Positions 25,042 to 33,890 of a stretch of 50,658 nucleotides of DNA are shown one piece after another (the first letter of the stretch is position 1; each line of letters begins with the position of its first letter). The translations under genes and the position numbers were made by a program. A model generated the notes under the pieces. That model was not told where the DNA came from, ran no database searches, and saw only the letters and a program-made list of their open reading frames with translations. The stretch spans positions 1 to 50,658 of the forward strand of contig CALKBI010000022.1 of the NCBI GenBank assembly GCA_937990185.1. Reading direction: 5' to 3'. The stretch is from an uncultured Neomegalonema sp. (lineage in GTDB: Bacteria; Pseudomonadota; Alphaproteobacteria; Rhodobacterales; Rhodobacteraceae).

Positions 25042-25391
25042 TTACCTTTAGTGCCGTTGCAGACGACTCCCAAACGATGTTGCCAGAAGACTTTTTGTCT
25101 CTCGTCGAAGGCAAAACAGTGCATTATACTGTGGATGGAAAACATTATGGCACTGAGCGCTTTTACGGAAAAGGCCGCTCAACTTGGCAGTTTCCGGGGG
25201 CAACCTGCGAAGACGGGATATACTGGCCTGTCAACGAAGAGATTTGCTTTCGATATGGTTCGCCGTCTTGTTGGTCGGTCATGGAAGACGCAGAGCAGAT
25301 CCGCACGGCCCAATCGCGCGACGGTTTTCGTGTTGTGATTGATCGAATAGACGATGCACCACTGCAATGTGACGGCAACCCAATCAGTTAA
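25005..25391 (+). CDS. Secreted protein, paralogue 2 of a tandem pair
   Basis: The 128-residue protein has a short signal peptide (MRTAATCSFFALITFSAVA) and then GKTVHYTVDGKHYG, GRSTWQFPGATCEDGIYW, EEICFRYG and PSCWSV, mirroring the preceding gene's domain and cysteine order. This indicates local gene duplication followed by strong divergence. Its start lies inside the preceding gene, and its stop overlaps the convergent M23 peptidase gene by four bases. Function is unknown; the product is probably periplasmic. Confidence 0.8.
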   Translation: MRTAATCSFFALITFSAVADDSQTMLPEDFLSLVEGKTVHYTVDGKHYGTERFYGKGRSTWQFPGATCEDGIYWPVNEEICFRYGSPSCWSVMEDAEQIRTAQSRDGFRVVIDRIDDAPLQCDGNPIS

Positions 25392-26362
25392 GGTATAACC
25401 GTCTCTGCATTGCGTGTCGCAATGAGCTTACCATCGCGGTGAAGTGTAGCCGAACCAATGTAGAGTCCTTTGTCCCAGCTGTCCCCTCGTCGCTTTCGGC
25501 CTCCAAATCGCATTTCAGCGGCCCGTGTTTTGGTCATAACTTGAGAATTATCTAAAAGTGTCCCTCCATTGGGGCCAGTAAGTTTCAAGGTGAGAAGATC
25601 ATTATTCTCAACCCCGTAAAAATGTGCCCAGAATACCATCGCAGAGCTATTTATCGCGAATGTTTCTAGTGAAGGGCTGGATTGCTTGATACTGGCGTAA
25701 TCAGGTGGCGCATCAACGATGCCGACGCTCATAATACCCCCGTGATTGTAGAGAATATCGCTGTTTTTAGTCCAAAGTGCCTGGCCTTTTTCTTTGCAAT
25801 TCTGGCTGATCGCAGTGCCGTCAAACGGATCGATTATCTCTTTATCTTTAGTGACTTGAAAATGAAGGTGAGGAAATTCGGTCAATCCTGATAGCCCGAT
25901 CAAGCCCAAAGTTTGTCCGATGCTGACTTTGTCTCCCTTTTTTACTGCGACCGAGTCGAGACGCATGTGGCAATATTGCGTTGTCCAGCCGTCGGAATGC
26001 CTAATCGCAACGCCATTTCCACATTCGCGCTTTTTAACGGATTTTCCTGAAGCAAACGCACCATCTGCTTGACCATCGCGCGTGCCCACCACGATCCCGC
26101 CAGCGGCTGCTATTATTTTGACACCACTTTGCATGGCAGCAAGGTCGGGAAGGCGAAAGTCCGTGCCTTTATGCCCATCGTAACTTCGATGCCCACAGTG
26201 GGTATCCCGCACGCTCTTACCCGCTCCGTGGTCAACATATTGCTGAATGAAACAAGTCTCGTCCAATTCACAATCTACCGGAGAGCCGAACTCGAGTGCG
26301 AAAGCAGGGTTCGTGAGGCTCACTAAACATAAAAGTATAAATGTTCGGGCCAGTTGTTTCAT
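25388..26362 (-). CDS. Secreted M23 family peptidase (LytM domain)
   Basis: The 324-residue protein begins with a signal peptide (MKQLARTFILLCLVSLTNPA) and contains a complete LytM metallopeptidase site: H64 and D68 in GHKGTDF, H132 in YCHMRLDS, and H165/H167 in FPHLHFQV. Such enzymes cut peptidoglycan cross-bridges, or act as LytM regulators when residues are lost; here all zinc and catalytic positions are kept. A C-terminal region of about 130 residues (after QALWTKNSDILYNHGG) looks like a beta-sandwich. The ATG at 26362 has GAGGGAAA upstream. The gene diverges from the cobalamin-riboswitch operon. Confidence 0.9.
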   Translation of the reverse strand: MKQLARTFILLCLVSLTNPAFALEFGSPVDCELDETCFIQQYVDHGAGKSVRDTHCGHRSYDGHKGTDFRLPDLAAMQSGVKIIAAAGGIVVGTRDGQADGAFASGKSVKKRECGNGVAIRHSDGWTTQYCHMRLDSVAVKKGDKVSIGQTLGLIGLSGLTEFPHLHFQVTKDKEIIDPFDGTAISQNCKEKGQALWTKNSDILYNHGGIMSVGIVDAPPDYASIKQSSPSLETFAINSSAMVFWAHFYGVENNDLLTLKLTGPNGGTLLDNSQVMTKTRAAEMRFGGRKRRGDSWDKGLYIGSATLHRDGKLIATRNAETVIP

Positions 26363-26475
26363 AGAGTTTCCCTCGGTTTCCTTATATAGATCGTTGATTA
26401 TGTCGCTTTTAACGCACAAAGGATCGTCACGTATTCTTGACACGACTCTCAGGATGACGGAAGCGTAGTCGGAGG

Positions 26476-26690
26476 ATTGGTTTCGATGTGTCCGTCACAG
26501 GCGGCGCGAGAAATAATAGGGAATGTGGGATATGGCCGACCCATCTCGGGGGCCAATAGCCGCAACCGCCCCCGCGACTGTAAGCGGTGCGCAACCCTCA
26601 TCTGCCACTGGCGAAAGCCGGGAAGGCGGGGGAAGCAGGCGAAAGCCAACACCGCAAGTCAGGAGACCTGCCGTCCGAGAAAATCGAACA
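26476..26690 (+). promoter_or_regulatory. Cobalamin riboswitch
   Basis: The leader shows the conserved cobalamin aptamer blocks in order: GGTTTCGATG at its start, AGGGAAT at 26518-26524, CCCCCGCGACTGTAAGCGG at about 26569-26587, GCCACTGG at 26604-26611, CGGGAAGGC at 26619-26627, and the B12 box AGTCAGGAGACCTGCC at 26657-26672. It ends about 30 bases before the hupE start, so adenosylcobalamin binding probably hides the ribosome site or stops transcription of the downstream cobalt and B12 genes. Confidence 0.95.
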
Positions 26691-26719
26691 CCCGTCGGTG
26701 GGACGGGAGGAGAATAGAG

Positions 26720-27364
26720 ATGAAAAGAATTATCGGCCTAGCGGCCACTGCCGCCGCTATTGCGACTCCGGCTTTCGCACACCATCCGCTTGCGGGCGCT
26801 GAAATGACAACGTTTACGCACGGTGTTTTGTCGGGGATTGGTCACCCGATCTTGGGGTTTGATCACTTATTTTTCGTGATTGCTGTTGGACTTGTTGCAG
26901 CGATGACGGGTCGCCTTTTGTCGGCCCCGCTTGGATACATTGCAGGGATGTTGGGCGGTATCGCACTCATCACTAATGGTGTGACGCTTCCCTTCGTTGA
27001 GTTCGTTATCGCAGGATCGCTGATCTTGCTGGGCGGCCTCGCGGCTTCAGGACGTGCTATGAGCACCTCGATGGCAATGGCATTGTTCGCAGGTGCTGGT
27101 CTGTTCCACGGCTGGGCATTCGGTGAAACGATCACCGGACAAGAAAGCGCAATGGGCGCAGCGGTTCTCGGCGGATATCTGCTTGGGCTTATCGTGGTTC
27201 AATACTTTATTTCGGTCGCTGCAGGATGGCTTGCCACGCGCGGTATCGAAAGTGCGGCTGATCTAAAACCTCGCTTGGCGGGTGCTGTTGTCGCAGGTGT
27301 TGGCCTGACCTTCTTCCTTGAAGGTGCGGAAACCGCTGTTTTCGCGTCTCTCGGACTCGGCTGA
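26720..27364 (+). CDS. hupE: HupE/UreJ family metal (cobalt/nickel) transporter
   Basis: The 214-residue protein has a signal-like N-terminus (RIIGLAATAAAIATPAFAHH) followed by about six membrane segments. The signature HPILGFDHLFFVIAVG and GAGLFHGWAFGE carry the conserved His and Asp that bind divalent metal. HupE/UreJ proteins are secondary permeases for Ni or Co. The cobalamin riboswitch upstream and the cobW/cobN genes downstream point to cobalt uptake for B12 synthesis. GGGAGGAG precedes the ATG. Confidence 0.93.
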   Translation: MKRIIGLAATAAAIATPAFAHHPLAGAEMTTFTHGVLSGIGHPILGFDHLFFVIAVGLVAAMTGRLLSAPLGYIAGMLGGIALITNGVTLPFVEFVIAGSLILLGGLAASGRAMSTSMAMALFAGAGLFHGWAFGETITGQESAMGAAVLGGYLLGLIVVQYFISVAAGWLATRGIESAADLKPRLAGAVVAGVGLTFFLEGAETAVFASLGLG

Positions 27365-27368
27365 TATC

Positions 27369-28037
27369 GTGAATACGGGAGCTGACGCTCCCGTTGCTGC
27401 GCCAATACGCTCCTTCACTTCGGCTTTTCAGCGTGAATTGGAGGAGCTTTTTGCTTGGCGGCGGGATGTTCGTCGTTTTTTGACTGATCCAGTGTCCGAA
27501 CAGGATGTTCAACGCATTCTGAGCGCTGTTGAGTCTGCGCCATCCGTTGGTCTTTCAGAACCGTGGCGGATTGTACGCGTCGAGAGCAACGCCAAACGTA
27601 AAGCTGTGATCTCCAATTTTGAACATGCAAATGCGCAAGCATTGGCGACGCAAGATGGGGATCGTGCCGCGCTTTATGCCTCGCTCAAGCTTTCGGGCCT
27701 CCACGAAGCCCCCATACATTTGGCGGTCTTTTGCGATGAAGCGGGAGGACAGGGGCACGGATTAGGTGTGGCAACCATGCCCGAGATGCGGCGTTATTCT
27801 GTGGTTTGTGCCGTTATGCAAATGTGGCTTGCGGCGCGAGCATTGGGTGTGGGGATGGGATGGGTGTCTATCCTTGATCCCGATCGCGTTTCCAAAGATC
27901 TCGATGTTTCTACGGATTGGTCTTTAATTGCCTATCTATGTTTAGGCTGGCCTGAAGAAAACCATCTCGATTGCGAGTTAGAACGCGCAGGATGGGAAGA
28001 TCGCCAACGTTTAAAAAACCGTGTCATCACAAGGTAA
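27369..28037 (+). CDS. bluB: 5,6-dimethylbenzimidazole synthase BluB
   Basis: The 222-residue flavin-destructase cuts reduced FMN with oxygen to make dimethylbenzimidazole, the lower ligand of B12. Motifs include FAWRRDVRRFLTDPV, SAPSVGLSEPWRIVRVES, VFCDEAGGQGHGLGV, YSVVCAVMQMWLAARALGVG and GWVSILDP. The start is GTG 27369, four bases after the hupE stop, and it leaves a short non-conserved N-terminal extension before FQRELEELF. An ATG-initiated frame further upstream would overlap hupE. It is co-transcribed with hupE and cobW. Confidence 0.94.
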   Translation: MNTGADAPVAAPIRSFTSAFQRELEELFAWRRDVRRFLTDPVSEQDVQRILSAVESAPSVGLSEPWRIVRVESNAKRKAVISNFEHANAQALATQDGDRAALYASLKLSGLHEAPIHLAVFCDEAGGQGHGLGVATMPEMRRYSVVCAVMQMWLAARALGVGMGWVSILDPDRVSKDLDVSTDWSLIAYLCLGWPEENHLDCELERAGWEDRQRLKNRVITR

Positions 28038-28042
28038 TCACC

Positions 28043-29125
28043 ATGCAAAAGATTCCTGCGACTGTCGTAACTGGCTTTCTCGGTGCGGGTAAGACAACAC
28101 TAATCCGCAATCTATTGGCTCAAGCGAATGGACGCCGCATTGCTCTGGTAATCAATGAATTCGGAGACATCGGTGTAGACGGCGAAGTGCTGAAAGGGTG
28201 CGGCGACGCGACATGCCGCGATGATGATATTGTAGAACTTTCTAACGGGTGCATCTGCTGCACGGTGGCGGATGACTTTATTCCAACGATGAAAAAGCTC
28301 ATTGATAGGGATGATCCGCCTGAGCATATCGTCATTGAAACATCGGGGTTGGCATTGCCGCAACCTCTCGTTCGGGCTTTCAACTGGCCAGAAATCCGGA
28401 CTCGCGTGACGGTGGACGGCGTGATCACGGTCGTTGACGGACCAGCGGTCGCCGCCGGTCGTTTTGCCCATGACGAAGCACGCGTTACGGAGCAACGCGA
28501 GGCGGATGACAGCATCGACCATGAAACACCGCTCGCTGATCTTTTTGAGGATCAACTCGCCTGTGCCGATATGATTGTTGTTTCGAAATCAGACGCGATG
28601 GATGGAGGTGCGGAGAGTACTATTGATGCGCTAAAACCCAGAGCACGCGATGGCGTCACATTCGTGCCTTCAAGTGTCAAAGGTCTTAGCCCGGATGTCC
28701 TGCTTGGCATGGGCAAAAGCGCTGAAGACGATATGAGTGCCCGCCACGAAATTCACCACCACCACGATCATGCAGATGACCATCACGACGATCATCACGA
28801 ACATGATGACGATCACCACCACAGCCACGAACATGCTCATGGGCACGATGAGTTTGAGAGCTTCGCGCTAAAAATTGGCGAAATCACAGACAGTGACGCC
28901 TTTCTTGAACGCATCGCTGCCGTTATTCGTGAGCATGATATTCTACGTCTCAAGGGCTTTGCCGCTATCGAAGGAAAACCGATGCGGATGGTCATCCAAG
29001 CTGTCGGCCCGCGTATTGAAACCTATTTTGATCGACCATTTGGTGATGAGCCGCGCGAGACACGCCTCGTTGTTATTGGCCTGCATGGGTTGAATGAGCG
29101 CGCAATTAGTGAGGCCTTGGGATGA
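28043..29125 (+). CDS. cobW: Cobalamin biosynthesis GTPase CobW
   Basis: The 360-residue G3E-family GTPase has the P-loop VTGFLGAGKTTLIRNLL, the metal-binding NGCICCTVADDF (CxCC), the ETSGLALP switch and VVSKSDAMD (NKxD equivalent with SKSD). CobW is thought to act as a metallochaperone handing Co(II) to CobN. Between the GTPase and C-terminal CobW domains is a long histidine/aspartate-rich run (about residues 238-275) that likely stores or senses metal. It lies between bluB and a small secreted protein, with its stop overlapping the latter by ATGA. Confidence 0.95.
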   Translation: MQKIPATVVTGFLGAGKTTLIRNLLAQANGRRIALVINEFGDIGVDGEVLKGCGDATCRDDDIVELSNGCICCTVADDFIPTMKKLIDRDDPPEHIVIETSGLALPQPLVRAFNWPEIRTRVTVDGVITVVDGPAVAAGRFAHDEARVTEQREADDSIDHETPLADLFEDQLACADMIVVSKSDAMDGGAESTIDALKPRARDGVTFVPSSVKGLSPDVLLGMGKSAEDDMSARHEIHHHHDHADDHHDDHHEHDDDHHHSHEHAHGHDEFESFALKIGEITDSDAFLERIAAVIREHDILRLKGFAAIEGKPMRMVIQAVGPRIETYFDRPFGDEPRETRLVVIGLHGLNERAISEALG

Positions 29126-29538
29126 TACGGATCGTATTATTTGCAGGGTTAATCGCCTCGCCAGCGTTGGCTCAAGACAATCAAAAATCTGAAATTGGGA
29201 CTGCGTTTTTAGAACGCTGCCTTGCTGATGTATCAGCTCACCGGATTGCTACGCTTAAACGTCAAGTTCCCGAATATGCTGCAACACTATCCGATGAAGA
29301 ATTAAACGCCGGTGCAATGTCGAAGGCTAAAACCGCTTGCCCGTGTTTCCTTCAGGTCATCGCTGTAAACCCTGAGATTACGGATCAAGCGCCTGAGACA
29401 AAAGTTGAACTGATCATGGATTACCTCAACTCCCTCGGCACGGATGAAGTCGGTGCGATCCCCCCTATGGTCACCAGATTGACGCGGCTTTGCGGCGAGC
29501 GGAGTTCTATTCTTCCTCCGAGCTGGATAGGGCAGTAA
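29122..29538 (+). CDS. Secreted Cys-containing protein inside the cobalamin operon
   Basis: The 138-residue protein has a signal peptide (MIRIVLFAGLIASPALA) and a helical mature part with cysteines at ERCLADV, KTACPCFLQV (CxC) and TRLCGER. It resembles no family I can name. It shares ATGA with the cobW stop, and its TAA overlaps the cobN ATG by one base, so it is translated in the cobW-cobN unit. A periplasmic protein there could take part in cobalt or corrinoid handling. That role is inference from context only. Confidence 0.78.
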   Translation: MIRIVLFAGLIASPALAQDNQKSEIGTAFLERCLADVSAHRIATLKRQVPEYAATLSDEELNAGAMSKAKTACPCFLQVIAVNPEITDQAPETKVELIMDYLNSLGTDEVGAIPPMVTRLTRLCGERSSILPPSWIGQ

Positions 29539-32500
29539 TGCACTTATTGCTCGCGCAACCGGGTGAAGTTTCTGACGGGTCCGAAGCTGTTGATTTAGGG
29601 CAAACCCCCGCTGATGTGATTATCATCTCGGCGGCGGATACTGAACTGGCTGCGCTTGCCGAAGCACGTAATAGTTTGGGCGGCGATGACTCGCCATCTT
29701 TGCGCTTGGCGTCGCTCCTCCACCTCGCGCACCCTATGTCGGTTGATCTCTACCTCGATCAAACGGCTGATAAAGCGCGTTTGGTGATTGCCCGAATTTT
29801 GGGCGGCGAAGGCTATTGGCCATACGGTATCGAGCAGTTTTCCGCGCGGCTCAAAAAAGCCGGAGTTCTATTCGCGGCATTGCCCGGTGACGATAAACCG
29901 GATGAAGCGTTGCGCCGTGCGTCGAGTGTCACAGAAGAAGATTGGCACGCGCTATGGTCTTATTTCGTAGAAGGCGGACCGGAGAATAGCGTCAACTTAT
30001 TGAAATATACCCGCTCAATCATTGATGATTTGGACCGACCGCAAGCGGCAAAGCCTTTACTCCGTGCAGGATTGTATTGGCCGGGTTCCGATGTGGCTGA
30101 CCTTTCGATCGTTCGGGAAAATTGGACTGAAGGTGCGCCCGTTGCGGCGATTGTTTTCTATCGTGCCTTGTTGCAAGGGGCTGGCTTGAACCCTGTCAAC
30201 CGACTGGTTCGGTCATTGATGCAAGAGGGCTTAAACCCCCTCCCGATCTTTGTTGCGTCGTTGAAAGATGATGTATCGGCGGCGACTTTGGCGGCTTTGT
30301 TTAAGGATGCGTCACCCGCGGTGGTTTTGAACGCCACAGGTTTTGCGGTGTCTTCTCCGCAATCTGCTGAACACAGTCCGACGCCTCTCGATGCGGCGGG
30401 CGCTCCAGTCTTTCAGATGGTCTTTTCCGGCGGGACCGAAGAAGCATGGGCGACAGGTCTCAATGGATTAAACGCGCGTGACATTGCGATGAATGTTGCG
30501 CTGCCGGAAGTCGATGGCCGGGTTTTGACCCGTGCTGTGAGCTTTAAATCCGAGGCTTACTTCGACGAGGCAACCGAGTGCCGCATAGCGACCTATCGCG
30601 CGCAAGGGGATCGGGTTTCGTTCGTTGCAAAACTGGCTGCAAATTGGGCGCAGCTTGGTAGAAAAGAAAACGCCGAGAAGCATGTCGCGGTGCTGCTTGC
30701 CAATTATCCAAACAAGGATGGCCGGCTCGCGAATGGTGTTGGCCTTGATACGCCGCAAAGCTGCGTTGACCTGCTCGGCGCATTGTCCGGCGCTGGTTAT
30801 CTGATCGAAAATGGACAGATGAGCGCCGCTGACTTAATGGAGCAAGTTCAAGCCGGGCCAACGAATTGGCTCGCGGATCGGGCTGAACGTGAGGGCGGCG
30901 AGCGACTATCGCTTTCAGATTATCAAGAATTCTACAAAACCCTGCCATGGGATTTGCGGTTGAGTGTTGAAGACAGATGGGGCGCACCGGAAGACGATCC
31001 GTTCGTTGCCGAAGATGGTTTCGCATTATCCATTTTGCGCTTTGGCAATGCCGTTGTCGGCATCCAACCTGCGCGCGGATATAACATAGATCCCAAAGAA
31101 ACCTATCACGCACCAGATCTCGTTCCGCCGCATAATTATTTCGCTTTTTATGCTTGGCTCCGAAATAAATTTAAAGCCGATGCGATTATACATTTGGGCA
31201 AGCACGGCAATTTGGAATGGTTGCCGGGCAAAGCGTTAGCGCTGTCGCAGGACTGTTTTCCTGAAGCCGTGCTGGGTCCAACGCCGCACCTTTATCCTTT
31301 TATCGTGAATGACCCGGGTGAGGGCACTCAAGCAAAGCGCCGCACGAGCGCTGTCATTATTGATCATTTGACGCCGCCCCTGACACGAGCGGAAACTTAC
31401 GGTCCGCTCAAAGACCTCGAAGCCTTGGTCGATGAATATTACGAAGCTTCCGGCGTAGATCCGCGCAGGCTCGATCATTTGCGCAGCGAAATTCGAGCGC
31501 TGACGGCGGCAACGGGTTTGGAGGAAGACGCCGGAATTTCTGCCGATACGTCGGAAGAAGACGCGCTCGCGAAACTGGATGAGTACCTTTGCGAGTTGAA
31601 AGAGGCGCAAATCCGTGATGGCTTGCACATCTTTGGCAGCGCGCCGGAGGGGCGGTTGGAGACTGACTTGCTTGTCGCCCTCGCAAGAGTGCCGCGCGGC
31701 AAGGGGCAGGGCGCTGATGCCTCTTTAATCCGCGCTTTGGCGGATGATCTGTTGGCGGTTGCGGGTTTCGATCCATTGGATTGCGCTATGGGACAGGCTT
31801 GGGAAGGGCCGCGCCCTGATAAATTAGCTGCCCTCACCGATGAAGTTTGGCGCACGAACGGCGATACTGTTGAGAGATTAGAGCTGCTTGCAGCGCAGTT
31901 GGTAGAACAGCGTGACCGCTTTTCAGGGAGTAACTCTGATCCAGTCTTAGATTGGATTGAAACGACAATGCGTCCAGCGTTACAGCGCTGCGGGACGCGC
32001 GAGTTTGAGGCAACGCTAGAAGGCTTAAACGCGCGGTTCGTTGCACCGGGTCCATCCGGCGCACCAACGCGAGGCCGTCCTGATGTCTTGCCGACAGGAC
32101 GAAACTTCTTCTCCGTTGATAGCCGCGCAGTGCCAACACCTGCAGCGTATTCGCTCGGCTGGGCATCGGCCTCATTGCTCATAGAACGCCACTTGCAAGA
32201 GCAGGGCGACTGGCTCCGCCGTGTGGTCCTTACGGCATGGGGCACGGCCAATATGCGGACGGGTGGAGACGACATTGCGCAGGGTCTCGCGTTGATGGGA
32301 GTCAAGCCGCAATGGGATGGCGCAAACCGGCGTGTAACAGGCTTTGAGATTCTCCCGCTTGACGTTCTTGATCGCCCGCGTGTCGATGTGACTTTGCGCG
32401 TCTCTGGATTTTTCCGCGATGCTTTCCCGGCGCAGATGGAATTATTCGATAGTGCGGCGCGAGCTGTCATGGCCTTGGATGAACCGGAGGACAAAAACCC

Positions 32501-33251
32501 AATGGCTGCGCGTTATCGCGAAGATTTGGCACGGACGGGTGATGCACAAAAATCCGGCTTTCGTGTTTTTGGCTCAAAACCGGGAGCATACGGTGCTGGG
32601 CTACAAGCGCTCATAGATGAAAAGCTCTGGGCAGAACGTGATGATCTGGCGAACAGCTATCTTGAATGGGGCAGCTATGCCTATGGCGGCGGTGCTATGG
32701 GAGACAGTGCGCGGGATGCACTGGAGACGCGGCTCTCTGGTGTCGAGGCTGTAATCCAAAATCAGGATAACCGCGAGCATGATTTGCTGGACTCTGATGA
32801 CTATTACCAGTTCGAAGGCGGCGCGGCGGCGGCAGTTGCGCAGCTGTCGGGCGCTGAGCCGGTCGTTTATCACAATGATCATTCGCGGCCTGAGCGACCT
32901 GTCATTCGCACATTGGAAGACGAGATCGGGCGGGTCATCCGCTCGCGTGTTGTCAATCCTAAATGGATCGCAGGGGTAAAACGCCACGGTTATAAAGGCG
33001 CATTTGAGATCGCGGCGACGGTTGATTATCTGTTCGCTTTTGCAGCAACGACAAAAGCCGTCAAAGACCGGCATTTTGATTTGGTGTTCGATGCAGTCCT
33101 TACCGATGAGGACACTCGCGAGTTTATCGAGAATGCTAATCCTGCGGCACTACGCGAAATTGCGAACCGATTTGCCGAAGCGCAAGAACGTGGCATGTGG
33201 ACGCCGCGTTCAAATTCAGCAACAATGTTGATTAAAGAACTTTGTACGTAA
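29538..33251 (+). CDS. cobN: Aerobic cobaltochelatase subunit CobN
   Basis: The 1237-residue protein is the large catalytic subunit that, with CobS and CobT, inserts Co(II) into hydrogenobyrinic acid a,c-diamide using ATP. Family features include LVIARILGGEGYWPYG, ILRFGNAVVGIQPARGYN, VPPHNYFAFYAWLRNKF, DAIIHLGKHGNLEWLPGKA, YPFIVNDPGEGTQAKRR, TGRNFFSVDSRAVP, TAWGTANMRTGGDDIAQ and FRVFGSKPGAYGAGLQ. The length matches CobN. The ATG at 29538 overlaps the preceding stop; an earlier in-frame start at 29490 would lie inside that gene. cobS and cobT are not in this window. Confidence 0.97.
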   Translation: MHLLLAQPGEVSDGSEAVDLGQTPADVIIISAADTELAALAEARNSLGGDDSPSLRLASLLHLAHPMSVDLYLDQTADKARLVIARILGGEGYWPYGIEQFSARLKKAGVLFAALPGDDKPDEALRRASSVTEEDWHALWSYFVEGGPENSVNLLKYTRSIIDDLDRPQAAKPLLRAGLYWPGSDVADLSIVRENWTEGAPVAAIVFYRALLQGAGLNPVNRLVRSLMQEGLNPLPIFVASLKDDVSAATLAALFKDASPAVVLNATGFAVSSPQSAEHSPTPLDAAGAPVFQMVFSGGTEEAWATGLNGLNARDIAMNVALPEVDGRVLTRAVSFKSEAYFDEATECRIATYRAQGDRVSFVAKLAANWAQLGRKENAEKHVAVLLANYPNKDGRLANGVGLDTPQSCVDLLGALSGAGYLIENGQMSAADLMEQVQAGPTNWLADRAEREGGERLSLSDYQEFYKTLPWDLRLSVEDRWGAPEDDPFVAEDGFALSILRFGNAVVGIQPARGYNIDPKETYHAPDLVPPHNYFAFYAWLRNKFKADAIIHLGKHGNLEWLPGKALALSQDCFPEAVLGPTPHLYPFIVNDPGEGTQAKRRTSAVIIDHLTPPLTRAETYGPLKDLEALVDEYYEASGVDPRRLDHLRSEIRALTAATGLEEDAGISADTSEEDALAKLDEYLCELKEAQIRDGLHIFGSAPEGRLETDLLVALARVPRGKGQGADASLIRALADDLLAVAGFDPLDCAMGQAWEGPRPDKLAALTDEVWRTNGDTVERLELLAAQLVEQRDRFSGSNSDPVLDWIETTMRPALQRCGTREFEATLEGLNARFVAPGPSGAPTRGRPDVLPTGRNFFSVDSRAVPTPAAYSLGWASASLLIERHLQEQGDWLRRVVLTAWGTANMRTGGDDIAQGLALMGVKPQWDGANRRVTGFEILPLDVLDRPRVDVTLRVSGFFRDAFPAQMELFDSAARAVMALDEPEDKNPMAARYREDLARTGDAQKSGFRVFGSKPGAYGAGLQALIDEKLWAERDDLANSYLEWGSYAYGGGAMGDSARDALETRLSGVEAVIQNQDNREHDLLDSDDYYQFEGGAAAAVAQLSGAEPVVYHNDHSRPERPVIRTLEDEIGRVIRSRVVNPKWIAGVKRHGYKGAFEIAATVDYLFAFAATTKAVKDRHFDLVFDAVLTDEDTREFIENANPAALREIANRFAEAQERGMWTPRSNSATMLIKELCT

Positions 33252-33320
33252 TTGAACGTGCATTGAGCTTTCCACCTTGTTGCAGAAAACTATCAAAATA
33301 CCCAAGGAACAACCCGTGTG

Positions 33321-33890
33321 ATGCGTCTCACTGTCGAAATGGATGGGTCTGAGAGTGATGAGAGCCTTGCTAAACGGGCGTCTGCGGGTGATTCGCAGGC
33401 ATTCCGTGAGTTGTTAAATCGTCATTATGATCGCGTTTATCGTGTATCTCTCGGAGTTGTCCGCAATGAAGCGGAAGCGGAAGATGTGACTCAAGAGGTT
33501 TGGACAGCGATGCCGTCAAAACTGCGCAACTGGCGCGGCGAATCCAAGTTTACGACATGGCTACATACTGTGACGTTGAATGCGAGCCGTGATGCCTTAC
33601 GCCGCGCTGCAACACGGTCGCGGACGGCTTCTGGGTTTGCCGAAGTGTCGGAACTTGCAAGGGGTGAGGCAGCGGACACCGAAGCACGGCTCCATTGGTT
33701 ACGGGTTGCACTCGAAAGCCTGAGTGATGATCTACGGGAGACTGCCGCGCTCGTCTTGGGTGATGATTTGAGCCATGCCGAAGCAGCGAAAGTTTTGGGT
33801 GTGGCCGAGGGCACTGTGGCATGGCGCATGTCTGAGGTGCGAAAGAAATTACGGGCGATGGCTACGCAAGCAAAGGAGGCCGCTCAATGA
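33321..33890 (+). CDS. ECF-type RNA polymerase sigma factor
   Basis: The 189-residue protein has region 2 (DSQAFRELLNRHYDRVYRVS, AEDVTQEVWTAMPSKLRNW, FTTWLHTVTLNASRD) and region 4 with a helix-turn-helix (LSHAEAAKVLGVAEGTVAWR). The domain order and size are those of extracytoplasmic-function sigma factors, which direct polymerase to stress or envelope promoters once released from an anti-sigma factor. GTG codons at 33316 and 33318 precede the chosen ATG. The stop overlaps the next gene's ATG (ATGA), and that gene is a membrane protein, so the partner is probably its regulator. Confidence 0.93.
   Translation: MRLTVEMDGSESDESLAKRASAGDSQAFRELLNRHYDRVYRVSLGVVRNEAEAEDVTQEVWTAMPSKLRNWRGESKFTTWLHTVTLNASRDALRRAATRSRTASGFAEVSELARGEAADTEARLHWLRVALESLSDDLRETAALVLGDDLSHAEAAKVLGVAEGTVAWRMSEVRKKLRAMATQAKEAAQ

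Noticed and set aside
28755..28850. Short CAC/GAT tandem-like repeats, first taken for a DNA repeat or CRISPR-like element
   Set aside because: They encode the His/Asp-rich linker of CobW in frame and have no spacer structure.
31475..32494. 339-codon minus-strand frame inside cobN
   Set aside because: Ser/Arg/Pro-rich antisense shadow of a well-supported gene.
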